Source: Streptomyces sp. A0958
Lineage (GTDB): Bacteria > Actinomycetota > Actinomycetes > Streptomycetales > Streptomycetaceae
Assembly: GCF_004795035.1 (NCBI RefSeq)
Contig: NZ_SSBK01000002.1
Coordinates: forward strand, 124,001-188,000
Direction of reading: 5' to 3'
Length of the DNA: 64,000 bases
Below are positions 1-9,607 of this stretch, one piece after another (positions within the stretch are counted from its first letter, which is position 1; each line of letters begins with the position of its first letter). Made by a program: the position numbers and the translations under genes. Under the pieces are notes generated by a model. It was not told the origin of the DNA, searched no databases, and was given only the letters and a program-made list of their open reading frames with translations.

Positions 1-1188
1 AAGGCGGGCAACCTCAACCACGCGCTCACCCTGGGCAGCGCCGAGTACATCGCCATCCTGGACGCCGACTTCGCGCCCAGGCCCGACTTCCTGCGCCACC
101 TCGTGCCGTACCTGGCCGACCCCGGCGTCGGCATCGTGCAGAGCCCGCAGTGCTTCGACACGGACGAGACCATGGGGTGGATTCAGCGCGCCGCCGGCTC
201 GGCCCAGGAGTGGTTCTTCCGGTGGATACAGCCGTCCCGGGACGCGAGCGACGCGGCGATCTGCTGCGGCAGCAACGCGGTCTACCGGCGCAGCGCCATC
301 GACCTGGCCGGCGGCTTCGCCCGGCTCGACCACAGCGAGGACCTGTACACCGGACTCGCCCTGCACGCCGAGGGGTTCAGGACCCTGTACGTGCCGGTGC
401 TGGTCGCCAAGGGCACCTCGCCGGACAACCTCGCCTCCTACCTCAACCAGCAGTACCGCTGGGCGATGGGCAACCTCCACCTGCTGGGCACACCCGTGCT
501 CAGGCGGATGGGCGCGCCCTGGCGGATGCGGCTGTGCTTCTACGAGGGCATCGTCGGCTACCTGACGACGGTGGTGAACACCTTCGCGGCCCCGCTCCCG
601 CCGCTCGTGATGATGATCTGGTACCCGGACCACATCCGGCCCTGGCACGTCCTGCCGCTGCTCGCCCCGCTCTGGCTGTGGCACGTGCTGCTGCCCCGGA
701 TCAGCCGGACCCGCTGGCGCATCGAGGTGATCCGGGCCAACGTCCTGATGAGCGTGGCCGCCGGGGCCGCCGTCTGGCACACCCTGCGCGGCCGCAGCGC
801 GGCCTGGGTGCCGACCGGGGCCGGCGGCGGGAAGTCCGGCGCCCTGGCCCGCCGGGTGGTACTCGTCTCGCTCGGCTGGCTGGCCTGCTCCACCTCGGCG
901 GCGGCCGTCGGGCTCGCCCTGGCCGTCGCCCGCAACGGCTGGGAGCCCAACTGGGGGCTCGGCCTCTACCTGCTGGTCCAGCTCCAGATCAACGTCCCGC
1001 TGATCCGCGACCTGCTGACCGAGCTGCGCCCGGCCTCCGCGCCCCGGCCCGCCCGCGCCCCGCGCACCGGCCGCACCGCCCTCCTGCCCAGGCGCTGGCC
1101 CGAGGCGCTGGCCGTCACCGCCACCCTCGTGCTCACCGCGCTGCTCGCGTCCGGCTGGGTCAACCCCATGCTGCCCTGGTCGACCTGA
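1..1188 (+). CDS. Processive GT2 (cellulose-synthase-like) glycosyltransferase, 5' truncated
   Basis: The gene runs in from the left edge in frame 1, so its N-terminus, with the first UDP-sugar-binding aspartate, is missing; 395 codons remain. The catalytic core is clear: a DAD motif at visible codons 21-23, a GSNAVYRR segment, an HSED acceptor motif and QQYRW at codons 150-154, the Q(Q/R)xRW signature of processive beta-glycosyltransferases. Several hydrophobic segments follow, as expected for a membrane synthase that extrudes its polymer. The stop lies 15 nt before the acyltransferase/GH16 fusion gene, which suggests one operon for making, acylating and trimming an extracellular polysaccharide. 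The polymer itself (cellulose or another beta-glucan) cannot be read from the sequence. Confidence 0.93.
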   Translation, partial: KAGNLNHALTLGSAEYIAILDADFAPRPDFLRHLVPYLADPGVGIVQSPQCFDTDETMGWIQRAAGSAQEWFFRWIQPSRDASDAAICCGSNAVYRRSAIDLAGGFARLDHSEDLYTGLALHAEGFRTLYVPVLVAKGTSPDNLASYLNQQYRWAMGNLHLLGTPVLRRMGAPWRMRLCFYEGIVGYLTTVVNTFAAPLPPLVMMIWYPDHIRPWHVLPLLAPLWLWHVLLPRISRTRWRIEVIRANVLMSVAAGAAVWHTLRGRSAAWVPTGAGGGKSGALARRVVLVSLGWLACSTSAAAVGLALAVARNGWEPNWGLGLYLLVQLQINVPLIRDLLTELRPASAPRPARAPRTGRTALLPRRWPEALAVTATLVLTALLASGWVNPMLPWST

Positions 1189-1203
1189 AAGGTCCTCACC
1201 GCG

Positions 1204-4182
1204 ATGTCCGCTCCCGCCCCCGCCACCCCGCGGCCCGGCCGCCGCGCTCCCGCTCCGAAGGCCCCGCCCTCCCGCCGGCCCCGCTTCCGCCCCGACATCG
1301 AGGGACTGCGCGCGTTCGCGGTCCTGTCCGTCCTCGCCTTCCACGCCTCCGTACCGGGGCTGGCCGGCGGCTTCGTCGGCGTGGACGTCTTCCTCGTCAT
1401 ATCCGGCTACCTGATCACCGGGCTCCTCGTCCGGGAAGCCGTCACCACCGGCCGGATCAGGCTGGGCGAGTTCTTCTCGCGCCGGGCCCGCCGGCTGCTG
1501 CCCTCGGCCGCCGTGGTGCTCGTCGCGGTCGCGGCGGCCGGGGCCTGGCTGACCGTGCCGCTGCGCCGCACGGACCTCGAGAACGACGTCGTCGCGGCGG
1601 CCCTGTCCGTGGCCAACTGGCGGTTCGTCCACCAGCGCACCGACTACCTGGCCGCCGGACAGGACGAGAGCCCGCTGCTCCACTTCTGGTCACTGGCGGT
1701 GGAGGAGCAGTTCTATCTGTGCTGGGGCCCGCTGCTCGCCCTGCTCGCCGTCCTCACCGCCCGCGCGGCGCGCCGGGGCCGCGCCCTGCGGCCCGTGGCC
1801 GTCGCCGTCACCGCCGCGCTGACCCTGGTCTCCTTCGCCCTCGCGGTGCGCTGGACGGACGACTCCGTCTCGCTGGCGTACCTCGGAACGCCCTCGCGCA
1901 TCTGGCAGTTCGGCGTCGGCGCACTGCTGGCGCTGCTGCCCTGGCACCTGCTGCGCGGGCCGCGCCTGCTGCGGCTGCTGTGCGGGTGGGCCGGGGCGGC
2001 CGCGCTCGTGTGGTGCGTGCTGCGGTACGACACCTCGACGCCGTACCCGGGGTACGCGGCGCTCGTCCCGACCCTGGCCACGGCCGCCGTCCTGCTCGCC
2101 GGGGCGCCCGGCCGGGGCCCGGACACGCCCGCGCGCTTCGAGGTCGGGCGGCTGCTGGGCCTCAGCGGCCCCCGGGCGGTCGGCCGGCTGTCCTACACCC
2201 TGTACCTGTGGCACTGGCCGCTGCTCGTCCTCGCCGAGGCCCGCTTCGGCACGCTGGGCTGGCCGGCCCGGGTGGCGCTCACGGCGGCCTCGGTGCTGCC
2301 GGCCCTGGCCACCCGGCGCTGGGTCGAACGCCCGCTGCGGCACAGCCGTACGGTCGTGGAACTCCCCCGGCGCGGCCTCGCGCTGGGCGTCGCCGCCGTC
2401 ATCATCCCGGTCGTCCTGGCGCTCGTGGTCGGCACCACCACGCTGCGGCTGCTCGGACCGGCCACACCGGTGGACCTGAAGGGGCTGCCGCCGGGCGCGG
2501 CCGCCGGGCCGTCGCTGCTGGCGCGGACCGGGGCACCGGCCGGGGACGGCCCCGTGGTGCCGAGCCCGGTCCAGGCCCGGCAGAGCTTCCCGCCGGACGG
2601 GGCGTGCGAGGTGGCGCCGGCGGTGACGAGCAGCCCGCCCTGCCTGTTCGGGGCGGTGGACAGCCCCGACCGGGTCGTCCTGCTCGGCGACTCGCACGCC
2701 GGGCAGTGGTTCTCGCCGCTGCTGAGCCTGGCGGCCGAGCGGGGCTGGGCGCTCCAGGAGCTGGTAAAGCAGGGCTGCCCGCTGCCGGAGCTGTCCGTGG
2801 TGAACCCGCAGCTGGGGCGTACGTACCACGAGTGCGACGCCTGGCGGGCGGACAGCCTGGCCAGGCTGGCCGAGGGCCCGAAGCCCCGGCTGATCGTCGT
2901 CTCCGCCCTCAACCGCTACACCGACGACGAGCGCCTGCTGCTCCAGGGCTGGGAGCGGACGCTGAAGCCGCTGCGGGCGCTCGGGGTGCCGATCGTCTAC
3001 ATCGAGGACACCCCGGTCCCGGGCCGCGACGTCCCCGCCTGCGTCTCCGGCCATCTCGCGGACCCGGATGCGTGCGCCTTCGACCGGAAGAGGTCCCGGT
3101 GGCCCGACCCGCTGGCGGAGAAGGCGGCGGCCGGCGGGCTGCCGGGGGTGCGGGCCGTGTCGGTGAACCCGGTGCTGTGCCCGGCCGCCGGCCCGACGTG
3201 CCCGGCGGTCCTGGACGGCGTCCTGCTCTACCGGGACGACACCCATCTGACCGATGTGGCCGCCGTGGTGCTGGCGCCCCGGATCGAACGGCTCCTCACC
3301 CGGGCAGCGGGCCTCGGAACCGAAAAGGCGTCCGGCGAGGCGTCCGGCGAGGCATCCGGCGACGGCTGGACCGCGCTGCTGGACGAGGAGTTCGACGGGC
3401 CGGCGGGCAGCCGTCCGGCCGCCTCCCGGTGGCTGTACGACCGGGGCACCTGCTACCCCGGCTGCCCGGCCGCGCAGTGGGGCACGGGCGAGATCGAGAC
3501 CATGACCGACTCCACGGACAACGTCCGGCTGGACGGCAAGGGGGCTCTGGAGATCGTCCCGACGCGCCGCGACGGGCGGTGGTACTCGGGCCGCATCGAA
3601 TCCCGGCGCTCCGACTTCGCGCCGCCGCCCGGAGGCGTCCTGCGCATCGAGGCGTCGATCGCCCTGCCGGACGTGTCGGGCGCCGCGGCCGGCGGCTACT
3701 GGCCCGCGTTCTGGACCATGGGCGCCGGGCTGCGCGACGGGTACACCGGCTGGCCGGCCACCGGTGAGATCGACGTCATGGAGTCCGTCAACGGGCCGGA
3801 GGCCGTCTTCGGCACCCTGCACTGCGGGACGCTCGACGGCGGGCCCTGCAAGGAGCCGGTGGGGCTCACCTCGCCCCGGCAGAAGTGCGCGGGCTGCCGC
3901 GGCGCGTTCCACACGTACGCCGTGGAGGTCGACACCACGCCCGGCGCCGAAGAGGTCCGCTGGTCCCTGGACGGCCGGGTGTACCACCGGGTGAAGGCGT
4001 CCGCGATGGACGCGGCGACCTGGGACGAGGCGCTGCTGCGCGGCCAGTTCCTGATCCTGGACGTGGCCGTGGGCGGCGCGCTGCCGGCCGCCGACGGTGC
4101 CACCGCGGGCCCCGACACCGAGGCCGGGCACCCGATGCGGGTGGCGCGGGTCACCGTGTCGGTGCGGGAGGGGGCTTCCTAA
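1204..4182 (+). CDS. Membrane acyltransferase-3 / SGNH / GH16 three-domain fusion protein
   Basis: The 992-aa protein has three modules. Residues about 28-400 are an acyltransferase-3 (OafA/YrhL) domain with FRPDIEGLRA, the conserved H47 and about ten membrane segments. Residues about 480-700 are an extracytoplasmic SGNH hydrolase domain with the GDSH block (S497) and the D678/H681 block. After a short Gly-Glu-Ala-Ser repeat linker, residues about 720-992 form a GH16 laminarinase/endoglucanase-like domain with an intact EIDVME motif (E855, D857, E860). AT3-SGNH fusions are usual for polysaccharide O-acylation; I do not know a GH16 addition as a standard arrangement. The ATG follows a GAAAGG ribosome site at 1187-1192. 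It probably modifies and cuts the polymer made by the upstream GT2 enzyme. Its stop overlaps the convergent tetR-family gene by 3 nt. Confidence 0.93.
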   Translation: MSAPAPATPRPGRRAPAPKAPPSRRPRFRPDIEGLRAFAVLSVLAFHASVPGLAGGFVGVDVFLVISGYLITGLLVREAVTTGRIRLGEFFSRRARRLLPSAAVVLVAVAAAGAWLTVPLRRTDLENDVVAAALSVANWRFVHQRTDYLAAGQDESPLLHFWSLAVEEQFYLCWGPLLALLAVLTARAARRGRALRPVAVAVTAALTLVSFALAVRWTDDSVSLAYLGTPSRIWQFGVGALLALLPWHLLRGPRLLRLLCGWAGAAALVWCVLRYDTSTPYPGYAALVPTLATAAVLLAGAPGRGPDTPARFEVGRLLGLSGPRAVGRLSYTLYLWHWPLLVLAEARFGTLGWPARVALTAASVLPALATRRWVERPLRHSRTVVELPRRGLALGVAAVIIPVVLALVVGTTTLRLLGPATPVDLKGLPPGAAAGPSLLARTGAPAGDGPVVPSPVQARQSFPPDGACEVAPAVTSSPPCLFGAVDSPDRVVLLGDSHAGQWFSPLLSLAAERGWALQELVKQGCPLPELSVVNPQLGRTYHECDAWRADSLARLAEGPKPRLIVVSALNRYTDDERLLLQGWERTLKPLRALGVPIVYIEDTPVPGRDVPACVSGHLADPDACAFDRKRSRWPDPLAEKAAAGGLPGVRAVSVNPVLCPAAGPTCPAVLDGVLLYRDDTHLTDVAAVVLAPRIERLLTRAAGLGTEKASGEASGEASGDGWTALLDEEFDGPAGSRPAASRWLYDRGTCYPGCPAAQWGTGEIETMTDSTDNVRLDGKGALEIVPTRRDGRWYSGRIESRRSDFAPPPGGVLRIEASIALPDVSGAAAGGYWPAFWTMGAGLRDGYTGWPATGEIDVMESVNGPEAVFGTLHCGTLDGGPCKEPVGLTSPRQKCAGCRGAFHTYAVEVDTTPGAEEVRWSLDGRVYHRVKASAMDAATWDEALLRGQFLILDVAVGGALPAADGATAGPDTEAGHPMRVARVTVSVREGAS

Positions 4183-4799
4183 CCCCGCTCCCCCGCCGCG
4201 GCGAAGGCGCCCCGGGCCAGCCGGTGCAGCAGCGCGGCCGTCTCGGTGCGGCCCGGCAGGGCCCCGGGGCGGCCGAGGTGCGGGGTCGAGTTCAGCAGGC
4301 CGAAGACGGCGTGGACGGCGGCGCGGGCCTCGTGCTCGGGGAGGTCCGGGTAGAGGTCGCGGACGACGGCGACCCAGACCTCGACGTACTGCCGTTGGAG
4401 CCGGCGCACCCGCTTGCGGTCGGTGTCCCGCAGGCGGTCCAGCTCGCGGTCGTGCAGGGTGATCAGGGGGCGGTCGTCGAGGGCGAAGTCGATGTGGCCC
4501 TCGATGAGCGCGTCCAGCAGGGCCTCCGGCGATCCGTCGCCGGAGGCGGCGTCCTCGGTGACCCGCAGCTCCCCGCCGGCCAGCAGCCGTTCGCTGATGC
4601 CGACGAGGAGCTCGGCGAGCATCGCGTCCTTGCCGGGGAAGTGCCGGTAGAGGCCGGGACCGCTGATGCCGACGGCGGCCCCTATCTCGTCGACGCCGAC
4701 ACCGTGGAAGCCGCGCTCGGCGAAGAGGCGGGCGGCCTCCCGGAGGATCTGCTCGCGGCGGGTGGGAGCCGCGACGCGGGCGGCGGCATGGGTGCTCAT
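4179..4799 (-). CDS. accR: TetR-family repressor of the acyl-CoA carboxylase operon (AccR-like)
   Basis: The 206-aa protein has an N-terminal TetR helix-turn-helix (RREQILREAARLFAERGF, then GISGPGLYRHF) and a variable ligand-binding C-terminus. It is transcribed divergently from accD1, and two GTTAA-N6-TTAAC-type palindromes lie in the 121-nt gap. From memory, AccR of S. avermitilis binds this same motif and senses short-chain acyl-CoAs, so the name is given by context and operator match. It very likely represses both itself and the accD1-accA1-hmgL-acdH operon. The gene is convergent with the fusion gene on its other side. Confidence 0.9.
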   Translation of the reverse strand: MSTHAAARVAAPTRREQILREAARLFAERGFHGVGVDEIGAAVGISGPGLYRHFPGKDAMLAELLVGISERLLAGGELRVTEDAASGDGSPEALLDALIEGHIDFALDDRPLITLHDRELDRLRDTDRKRVRRLQRQYVEVWVAVVRDLYPDLPEHEARAAVHAVFGLLNSTPHLGRPGALPGRTETAALLHRLARGAFAAAGERG

Positions 4800-4822
4800 G
4801 AGCAGCCATTCTAGACAGGCGG

Positions 4823-4838
4823 GTTAGCGGTCGTTAAC
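4823..4838. promoter_or_regulatory. AccR-type operator, upstream copy (one mismatch)
   Basis: GTTAG-CGGTCG-TTAAC matches the GTTAA-N6-TTAAC palindrome at 9 of 10 arm positions. It lies in the divergent region between the tetR-family gene and accD1, centre to centre 26 bp from the perfect copy. Confidence 0.75.
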
Positions 4839-4848
4839 CTGTTGGCAC

Positions 4849-4864
4849 GTTAACGGTCATTAAC
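4849..4864. promoter_or_regulatory. AccR-type operator, perfect copy
   Basis: GTTAA-CGGTCA-TTAAC is a perfect match to the GTTAA-N6-TTAAC palindrome. It shares the TTARCGGTCRTTAAC core with the copy at 4823-4838. Its position suits repression of the rightward accD1 promoter. Confidence 0.82.
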
Positions 4865-4920
4865 ACCGTCACGTTGACGCTGATCCACACACTGCGGTAC
4901 GGGCAAGGGGGCTCGACAGG

Positions 4921-6528
4921 ATGCAGCAGGCACCGGTGCTGGCGAGCGCGGCCGATCCCGCCTCGGAGGCCTGGCAGGCCAACGAGGCGGCGCATCACGC
5001 GCTCGCCGACGAGCTGCGCAAGCGGCTCGCCACGGCCAGGCTCGGCGGGGGTGAGAAGGCCCGCGCCCGGCATGTGGCGCGCGGCAAGCTGCTGCCCCGG
5101 GAGCGGGTGGACACCCTGCTCGATCCGGGCTCGCCCTTCCTGGAGCTGGCCCCGCTGGCGGCCGAGGGGCTGTACGGGGGCGCCGCGCCGGCCGCCGGGG
5201 TGATCGCCGGGATCGGCCGGGTCAGCGGCCGCGAGTGCGTGATCGTCGCCAATGACGCGACCGTCAAGGGCGGCACGTACTACCCGATGACCGTGAAGAA
5301 GCATCTGCGCGCCCAGGAGGTGGCGCTGGAGAACCGGCTGCCGTGCCTGTACCTGGTGGACTCCGGCGGCGCCTTCCTGCCGATGCAGGACGAGGTGTTC
5401 CCCGACCGGGAGCACTTCGGGCGGATCTTCTACAACCAGGCCCGGATGTCCGGGGCCGGCATCCCGCAGATCGCGGCGGTGCTGGGCTCGTGCACGGCCG
5501 GCGGGGCGTACGTCCCGGCGATGAGCGACGAGGCCGTCATCGTCCGCGACCAGGGCACGATCTTCCTGGGCGGCCCGCCGCTGGTGAAGGCCGCGACCGG
5601 TGAGGTGGTCACGGCCGAGGAGCTGGGCGGCGGTGAGGTGCACTCCCGTACGTCGGGCGTCACCGACCACCTCGCGGAGGACGACGCGCACGCGCTGCGG
5701 ATCGTGCGGAACATCGTGGCGACGCTGCCGGACCGGGGCCCGCTGCCGTGGTCGGTGCGGCCGGTGGACGAGCCGAAGGCGGACCCGGCCGGTCTGTACG
5801 GGGCGGTGCCCGTCGACTCGCGCACCCCGTACGACGTGCGCGAGGTGATCGCCCGGGTCGTGGACGGCTCGCGGTTCGCGGAGTTCAAGGCGGAGTACGG
5901 CACGACGCTGATCACCGGCTTCGCGCACATCCACGGCCACCCGGTCGGCATCGTCGCCAACAACGGCATCCTGTTCTCCGAGTCCGCCCAGAAGGGCGCG
6001 CACTTCATCGAGCTGTGCGACCAGCGCGGCATCCCGCTGGTCTTCCTCCAGAACATCTCGGGCTTCATGGTCGGCCGGGACTACGAGGCCGGCGGCATCG
6101 CCAAGCACGGCGCGAAGATGGTCACCGCCGTCGCCTGCACCCGGGTGCCGAAGCTGACCGTGGTGGTCGGCGGCTCCTACGGGGCGGGCAACTACTCCAT
6201 GTGCGGCCGGGCCTACAGCCCCCGCTTCCTGTGGATGTGGCCCAACGCGAAGATCTCCGTCATGGGCGGCGAGCAGGCCGCGTCCGTCCTCGCCACCGTC
6301 AAGCGCGACCAGCTGGGCGACGACTGGAGCGCCGAGGACGAGGAGGCCTTCAAGGCCCCGATCCGCGAGCAGTACGAGACCCAGGGCAACGCGTACTACG
6401 CCACGGCCCGGCTCTGGGACGACGGCGTGATCGACCCGCTGGAGACCCGGCAGGTGCTGGGGCTCGCCCTGACCGCGTGCGCCAACGCGCCCTTGGGCGA
6501 CGCCGGCTTCGGCGTCTTCCGGATGTGA
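4921..6528 (+). CDS. accD1: Acyl-CoA carboxylase carboxyltransferase (beta) subunit, methylcrotonyl-CoA type
   Basis: The 535-aa protein is a full-length two-crotonase-fold carboxyltransferase. It carries the acyl-CoA-side [13 protein letters not shown] oxyanion segment and the biotin-side [16 protein letters not shown] segment typical of methylcrotonyl-CoA carboxylases. It would transfer CO2 from carboxybiotin on AccA1 to 3-methylcrotonyl-CoA, a leucine breakdown intermediate. The ATG follows a purine-rich CAAGGGG stretch. It is the first gene of a four-gene operon with accA1 13 nt downstream, hmgL and acdH, which together cover the lower leucine pathway. Expression is probably controlled by the TetR protein through the two operators upstream. 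Confidence 0.95.
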   Translation: MQQAPVLASAADPASEAWQANEAAHHALADELRKRLATARLGGGEKARARHVARGKLLPRERVDTLLDPGSPFLELAPLAAEGLYGGAAPAAGVIAGIGRVSGRECVIVANDATVKGGTYYPMTVKKHLRAQEVALENRLPCLYLVDSGGAFLPMQDEVFPDREHFGRIFYNQARMSGAGIPQIAAVLGSCTAGGAYVPAMSDEAVIVRDQGTIFLGGPPLVKAATGEVVTAEELGGGEVHSRTSGVTDHLAEDDAHALRIVRNIVATLPDRGPLPWSVRPVDEPKADPAGLYGAVPVDSRTPYDVREVIARVVDGSRFAEFKAEYGTTLITGFAHIHGHPVGIVANNGILFSESAQKGAHFIELCDQRGIPLVFLQNISGFMVGRDYEAGGIAKHGAKMVTAVACTRVPKLTVVVGGSYGAGNYSMCGRAYSPRFLWMWPNAKISVMGGEQAASVLATVKRDQLGDDWSAEDEEAFKAPIREQYETQGNAYYATARLWDDGVIDPLETRQVLGLALTACANAPLGDAGFGVFRM

Positions 6529-6541
6529 GGAAGAGATGACG

Positions 6542-8629
6542 ATGTTCGACACGGTCCTCGTCGCCAACCGCGGCGAGATCGCGGTCCGGGTCATCCGGAC
6601 CCTGCGCGAGCTGGGCGTGCGCTCGGTCGCCGTCTTCAGCGACGCGGACGCCGACGCGCGGCACGTACGGGAGGCCGACACGGCGGTACGGATCGGCCCC
6701 GCGCCCGCCTCCGAGAGCTACCTGAGCGCGGACCGGCTCCTGGAGGCGGCCCGCCGCACCGGCGCCCAGGCCGTCCACCCCGGCTACGGCTTCCTCGCGG
6801 AGAACGCGGCCTTCGCGCGGGCGTGCGCGGAGGCGGGGCTCGTCTTCATCGGGCCGCCCGCCACCGCGATCTCCCTGATGGGCGACAAGATCCGGGCCAA
6901 GGAGACGGTCGCGGCGGCCGGCGTCCCGGTGGTGCCCGGGTCCTCCGGCAGCGGGCTGAGCGACGGCGAGTTGGCGGAGGCGGCCGGTGCGATCGGCATG
7001 CCGGTGCTGCTGAAGCCCTCGGCGGGCGGCGGCGGCAAGGGCATGCGGCTGGTGCGGGACGCGGCGCTGCTCGCGGACGAGATCGCGGCGGCCCGGCGCG
7101 AGGCCCGCGCCTCCTTCGGGGACGACACGCTGCTCGTGGAGCGGTGGATCGACCGGCCGCGCCACATCGAGATCCAGGTGCTGGCCGACGCCCACGGCAA
7201 CGTGGTGCACCTCGGTGAGCGCGAGTGCTCGCTCCAGCGCCGCCACCAGAAGATCATCGAGGAGGCGCCGTCCGTCCTGCTCGACGAGGAGACCCGGGCG
7301 GCGATGGGCGAGGCGGCCGTCCAGGCGGCCCGCTCCTGCGGGTACGTCGGCGCGGGCACGGTGGAGTTCATCGTCCCGGGCAACGACCCGTCCTCGTACT
7401 ACTTCATGGAGATGAACACCCGCCTCCAGGTCGAGCACCCGGTGACCGAGCTGGTCACCGGCCTGGACCTGGTGGAGTGGCAGCTGCGGGTCGCCGCCGG
7501 TGAGCCCCTGCCGTACGGGCAGGACGCCATCACGCTCACCGGGCACGCCGTCGAGGCCCGGGTCTGCGCCGAGGACCCGGCGCGCGGCTTCCTGCCCTCG
7601 GGCGGGAGGGTGCTGGCGCTCCGTGAGCCGCAGGGCGGCGGGGTGCGGACCGACTCGGGGCTCGCCGAGGGCGGCGAGGTCGGCAGCCTGTACGACCCGA
7701 TGCTGTCCAAGGTCATCGCGTACGGCCCCGACCGGGCGACCGCCCTGCGCCGACTGCGGGCGGCGCTCGCGGACACCGTCGTCCTCGGTGTCCCGGTCAA
7801 CGCGGGCTTCCTGCGCCGGCTCCTCGGCCACCCGGCGGTGGTGGCGGGCGAGCTGGACACCGGCCTGGTGGAGCGCGAGGTGGACGCGCTGGTCCCCGAG
7901 GGCGTGCCGGAAGAGGTGTACGCGGCGGCCGCTCTGCTGCGGCAGCACACCGCGTCCGCCGCCGCCCGCGCCCGCGCCGGGGCCTGGGCCGACCCGTTCT
8001 CGGCCGGTGACGGCTGGCGGCTCGGCGGCACCCCGGCCCGGACGCTGCGGGACTTCCACATCCCCGGCCACGACCCGGTCCAGGTGGGCCTGCGGCCGTG
8101 CGGCGGCGGGTCCACGGAGCTGGCCTTCGGCCATGTCGGTGAGGGCGCGCAGCCCCCGGCCCCGGAATCAGGGGCCTGCGGCCCGCTCGGACCGCTGCCC
8201 GGCGGCCCGGAGACGGCGCGGACCCTCTCGGTGGACGACGGCCGCATCACGCTCGAACTCGCCGGGGTCACCCATGTGTTCGCGTACGCCGCCTCCCCGG
8301 AGGGGCACTGGCTCGGCCGGGACGGCGACAGCTGGCACGTACGGGACCACGACCCGGTGGAGGCGTCGCTGACCGGCGCCGCCCGCTCCGGCGCCGACAC
8401 ACTCGCCGCGCCCATGCCCGGCACCGTCACAGTGGTCAAGGTGGCGGTCGGGGACGAGGTCGTCGCCGGGCAGAGCCTGCTGGTGGTGGAGGCGATGAAG
8501 ATGGAGCACGTCATCTCCGCCCCGCACGCCGGCACCGTCACCGAACTCGATGTCACGGCCGGGGCCACGGTCGCCATGGACCAGGTACTGGCGGTAGTGG
8601 TCCCCGTCTCCGCCGGGGAGGAAGCATGA
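6542..8629 (+). CDS. accA1: Biotin carboxylase / biotin carboxyl carrier (alpha) subunit
   Basis: The protein (695 aa from this start) begins with [19 protein letters not shown], the start of the biotin carboxylase ATP-grasp domain. The glycine-rich ATP loop GGGGKGM follows, and the C-terminus is a biotinyl domain with EAMKM, whose lysine (codon at 8498) is the biotin site. It charges biotin with bicarbonate and ATP for AccD1. An in-frame ATG at 6536 lies only 2-4 nt from the AGGAAG site at 6528-6533, while the ATG at 6542 is 8 nt away and gives the usual N-terminus, so 6542 is preferred. The end overlaps hmgL by 4 nt (ATGA). Confidence 0.95.
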   Translation: MFDTVLVANRGEIAVRVIRTLRELGVRSVAVFSDADADARHVREADTAVRIGPAPASESYLSADRLLEAARRTGAQAVHPGYGFLAENAAFARACAEAGLVFIGPPATAISLMGDKIRAKETVAAAGVPVVPGSSGSGLSDGELAEAAGAIGMPVLLKPSAGGGGKGMRLVRDAALLADEIAAARREARASFGDDTLLVERWIDRPRHIEIQVLADAHGNVVHLGERECSLQRRHQKIIEEAPSVLLDEETRAAMGEAAVQAARSCGYVGAGTVEFIVPGNDPSSYYFMEMNTRLQVEHPVTELVTGLDLVEWQLRVAAGEPLPYGQDAITLTGHAVEARVCAEDPARGFLPSGGRVLALREPQGGGVRTDSGLAEGGEVGSLYDPMLSKVIAYGPDRATALRRLRAALADTVVLGVPVNAGFLRRLLGHPAVVAGELDTGLVEREVDALVPEGVPEEVYAAAALLRQHTASAAARARAGAWADPFSAGDGWRLGGTPARTLRDFHIPGHDPVQVGLRPCGGGSTELAFGHVGEGAQPPAPESGACGPLGPLPGGPETARTLSVDDGRITLELAGVTHVFAYAASPEGHWLGRDGDSWHVRDHDPVEASLTGAARSGADTLAAPMPGTVTVVKVAVGDEVVAGQSLLVVEAMKMEHVISAPHAGTVTELDVTAGATVAMDQVLAVVVPVSAGEEA

Positions 8630-9576
8630 CGACCGCCCGCACCCTGCCGATGACCGTGCCCGCCGAGGGCCTGCCCGCCCGGGTCCGTATCCACGAGGTC
8701 GGCGCCCGCGACGGGTTGCAGAACGAGAAGGCGGTCGTGGAGACCGGGGTGAAGGCGGAGTTCATCCGCCGGCTCGCGGTCGCCGGGCTGACGACGATCG
8801 AGGCGACGAGCTTCGTGCACCCCAAGTGGGTGCCCCAACTCGCCGACGCCGAGCAGCTGTTCCCGATGCTCGGTGACATCGGGGACGTGGGCGACGTGGC
8901 GCTTCCGGTGCTCGTGCCGAACGAGCGCGGGCTCGACCGGGCCCTGGCGCTCGGGGCGCGCCACATCGCCGTGTTCGGCTCCGCGACCGAGACGTTCGCC
9001 GCCCGCAACCTCAACCGCACGGTCGACGAGTCGCTGGCCATGTTCGAGCCCGTGGTGGCCCGCGCCAAGGCCGAGGCCGTGCATGTGCGCGGCTACCTGT
9101 CGATGTGCTTCGGCGACCCGTGGGAGGGGCCCGTGCCGGTCGGCCAGGTCGTACGCGTGGCGAAGGCGCTGATGGACCTCGGCTGCGACGAGCTGTCGCT
9201 CGGGGACACCATCGGCGTCGCCACCCCCGGCCACGTACAGGCCCTGCTGACCGGGCTCAACGAGGCCGGGGTGCGCACGGAGGCGATCGGCGTGCACTTC
9301 CACGACACGTACGGTCAGGCCCTGTCCAACACCCTCGCCGCGCTCCGGCACGGCGTGTCCACGGTGGACGCCTCGGCCGGCGGCCTCGGCGGCTGCCCGT
9401 ACGCGAAGAGCGCGACCGGAAACCTCGCCACCGAGGATCTCGTGTGGATGCTCGACGGCCTCGGTATCGAAACCGGGGTCGACCTCGACGAGCTCACCGC
9501 CACCAGCGTGTGGCTCGCCGGACACCTGGGCCGACCCAGCCCGTCCCGTACCGTCCGCGCACTCGCGGCGCAGTGA
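8626..9576 (+). CDS. hmgL: Hydroxymethylglutaryl-CoA lyase
   Basis: The 316-aa protein is of the HMG-CoA lyase/DRE-TIM family: [15 protein letters not shown] near the N-terminus, SLGDTIG in the barrel, and [20 protein letters not shown] with the catalytic Cys257. It cleaves HMG-CoA to acetyl-CoA and acetoacetate, the last step of leucine catabolism, after the AccA1/AccD1 reaction and a hydratase not found in this window. The start overlaps the accA1 stop, so the two are translationally coupled. acdH follows after a 31-nt gap. Confidence 0.95.
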   Translation: MTTARTLPMTVPAEGLPARVRIHEVGARDGLQNEKAVVETGVKAEFIRRLAVAGLTTIEATSFVHPKWVPQLADAEQLFPMLGDIGDVGDVALPVLVPNERGLDRALALGARHIAVFGSATETFAARNLNRTVDESLAMFEPVVARAKAEAVHVRGYLSMCFGDPWEGPVPVGQVVRVAKALMDLGCDELSLGDTIGVATPGHVQALLTGLNEAGVRTEAIGVHFHDTYGQALSNTLAALRHGVSTVDASAGGLGGCPYAKSATGNLATEDLVWMLDGLGIETGVDLDELTATSVWLAGHLGRPSPSRTVRALAAQ

Positions 9577-9607
9577 ACGTCCCGTCCCACAAGGAGTGAA
9601 CGTCCCC

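Noticed and set aside
150..3767. Very long open frame (1205 codons) on the plus strand
   Set aside because: Arg/Pro/Gly-rich translation with no domain; it overlaps the GT2 and AT3-GH16 genes out of frame. High GC leaves such shadows.
1690..4809. 1039-codon open frame on the minus strand
   Set aside because: Shadow of the AT3-GH16 and tetR genes; composition unlike a protein.
4834..6681. 615-codon minus-strand frame opposite accD1
   Set aside because: Typical GC-rich antisense shadow of a strongly supported gene.
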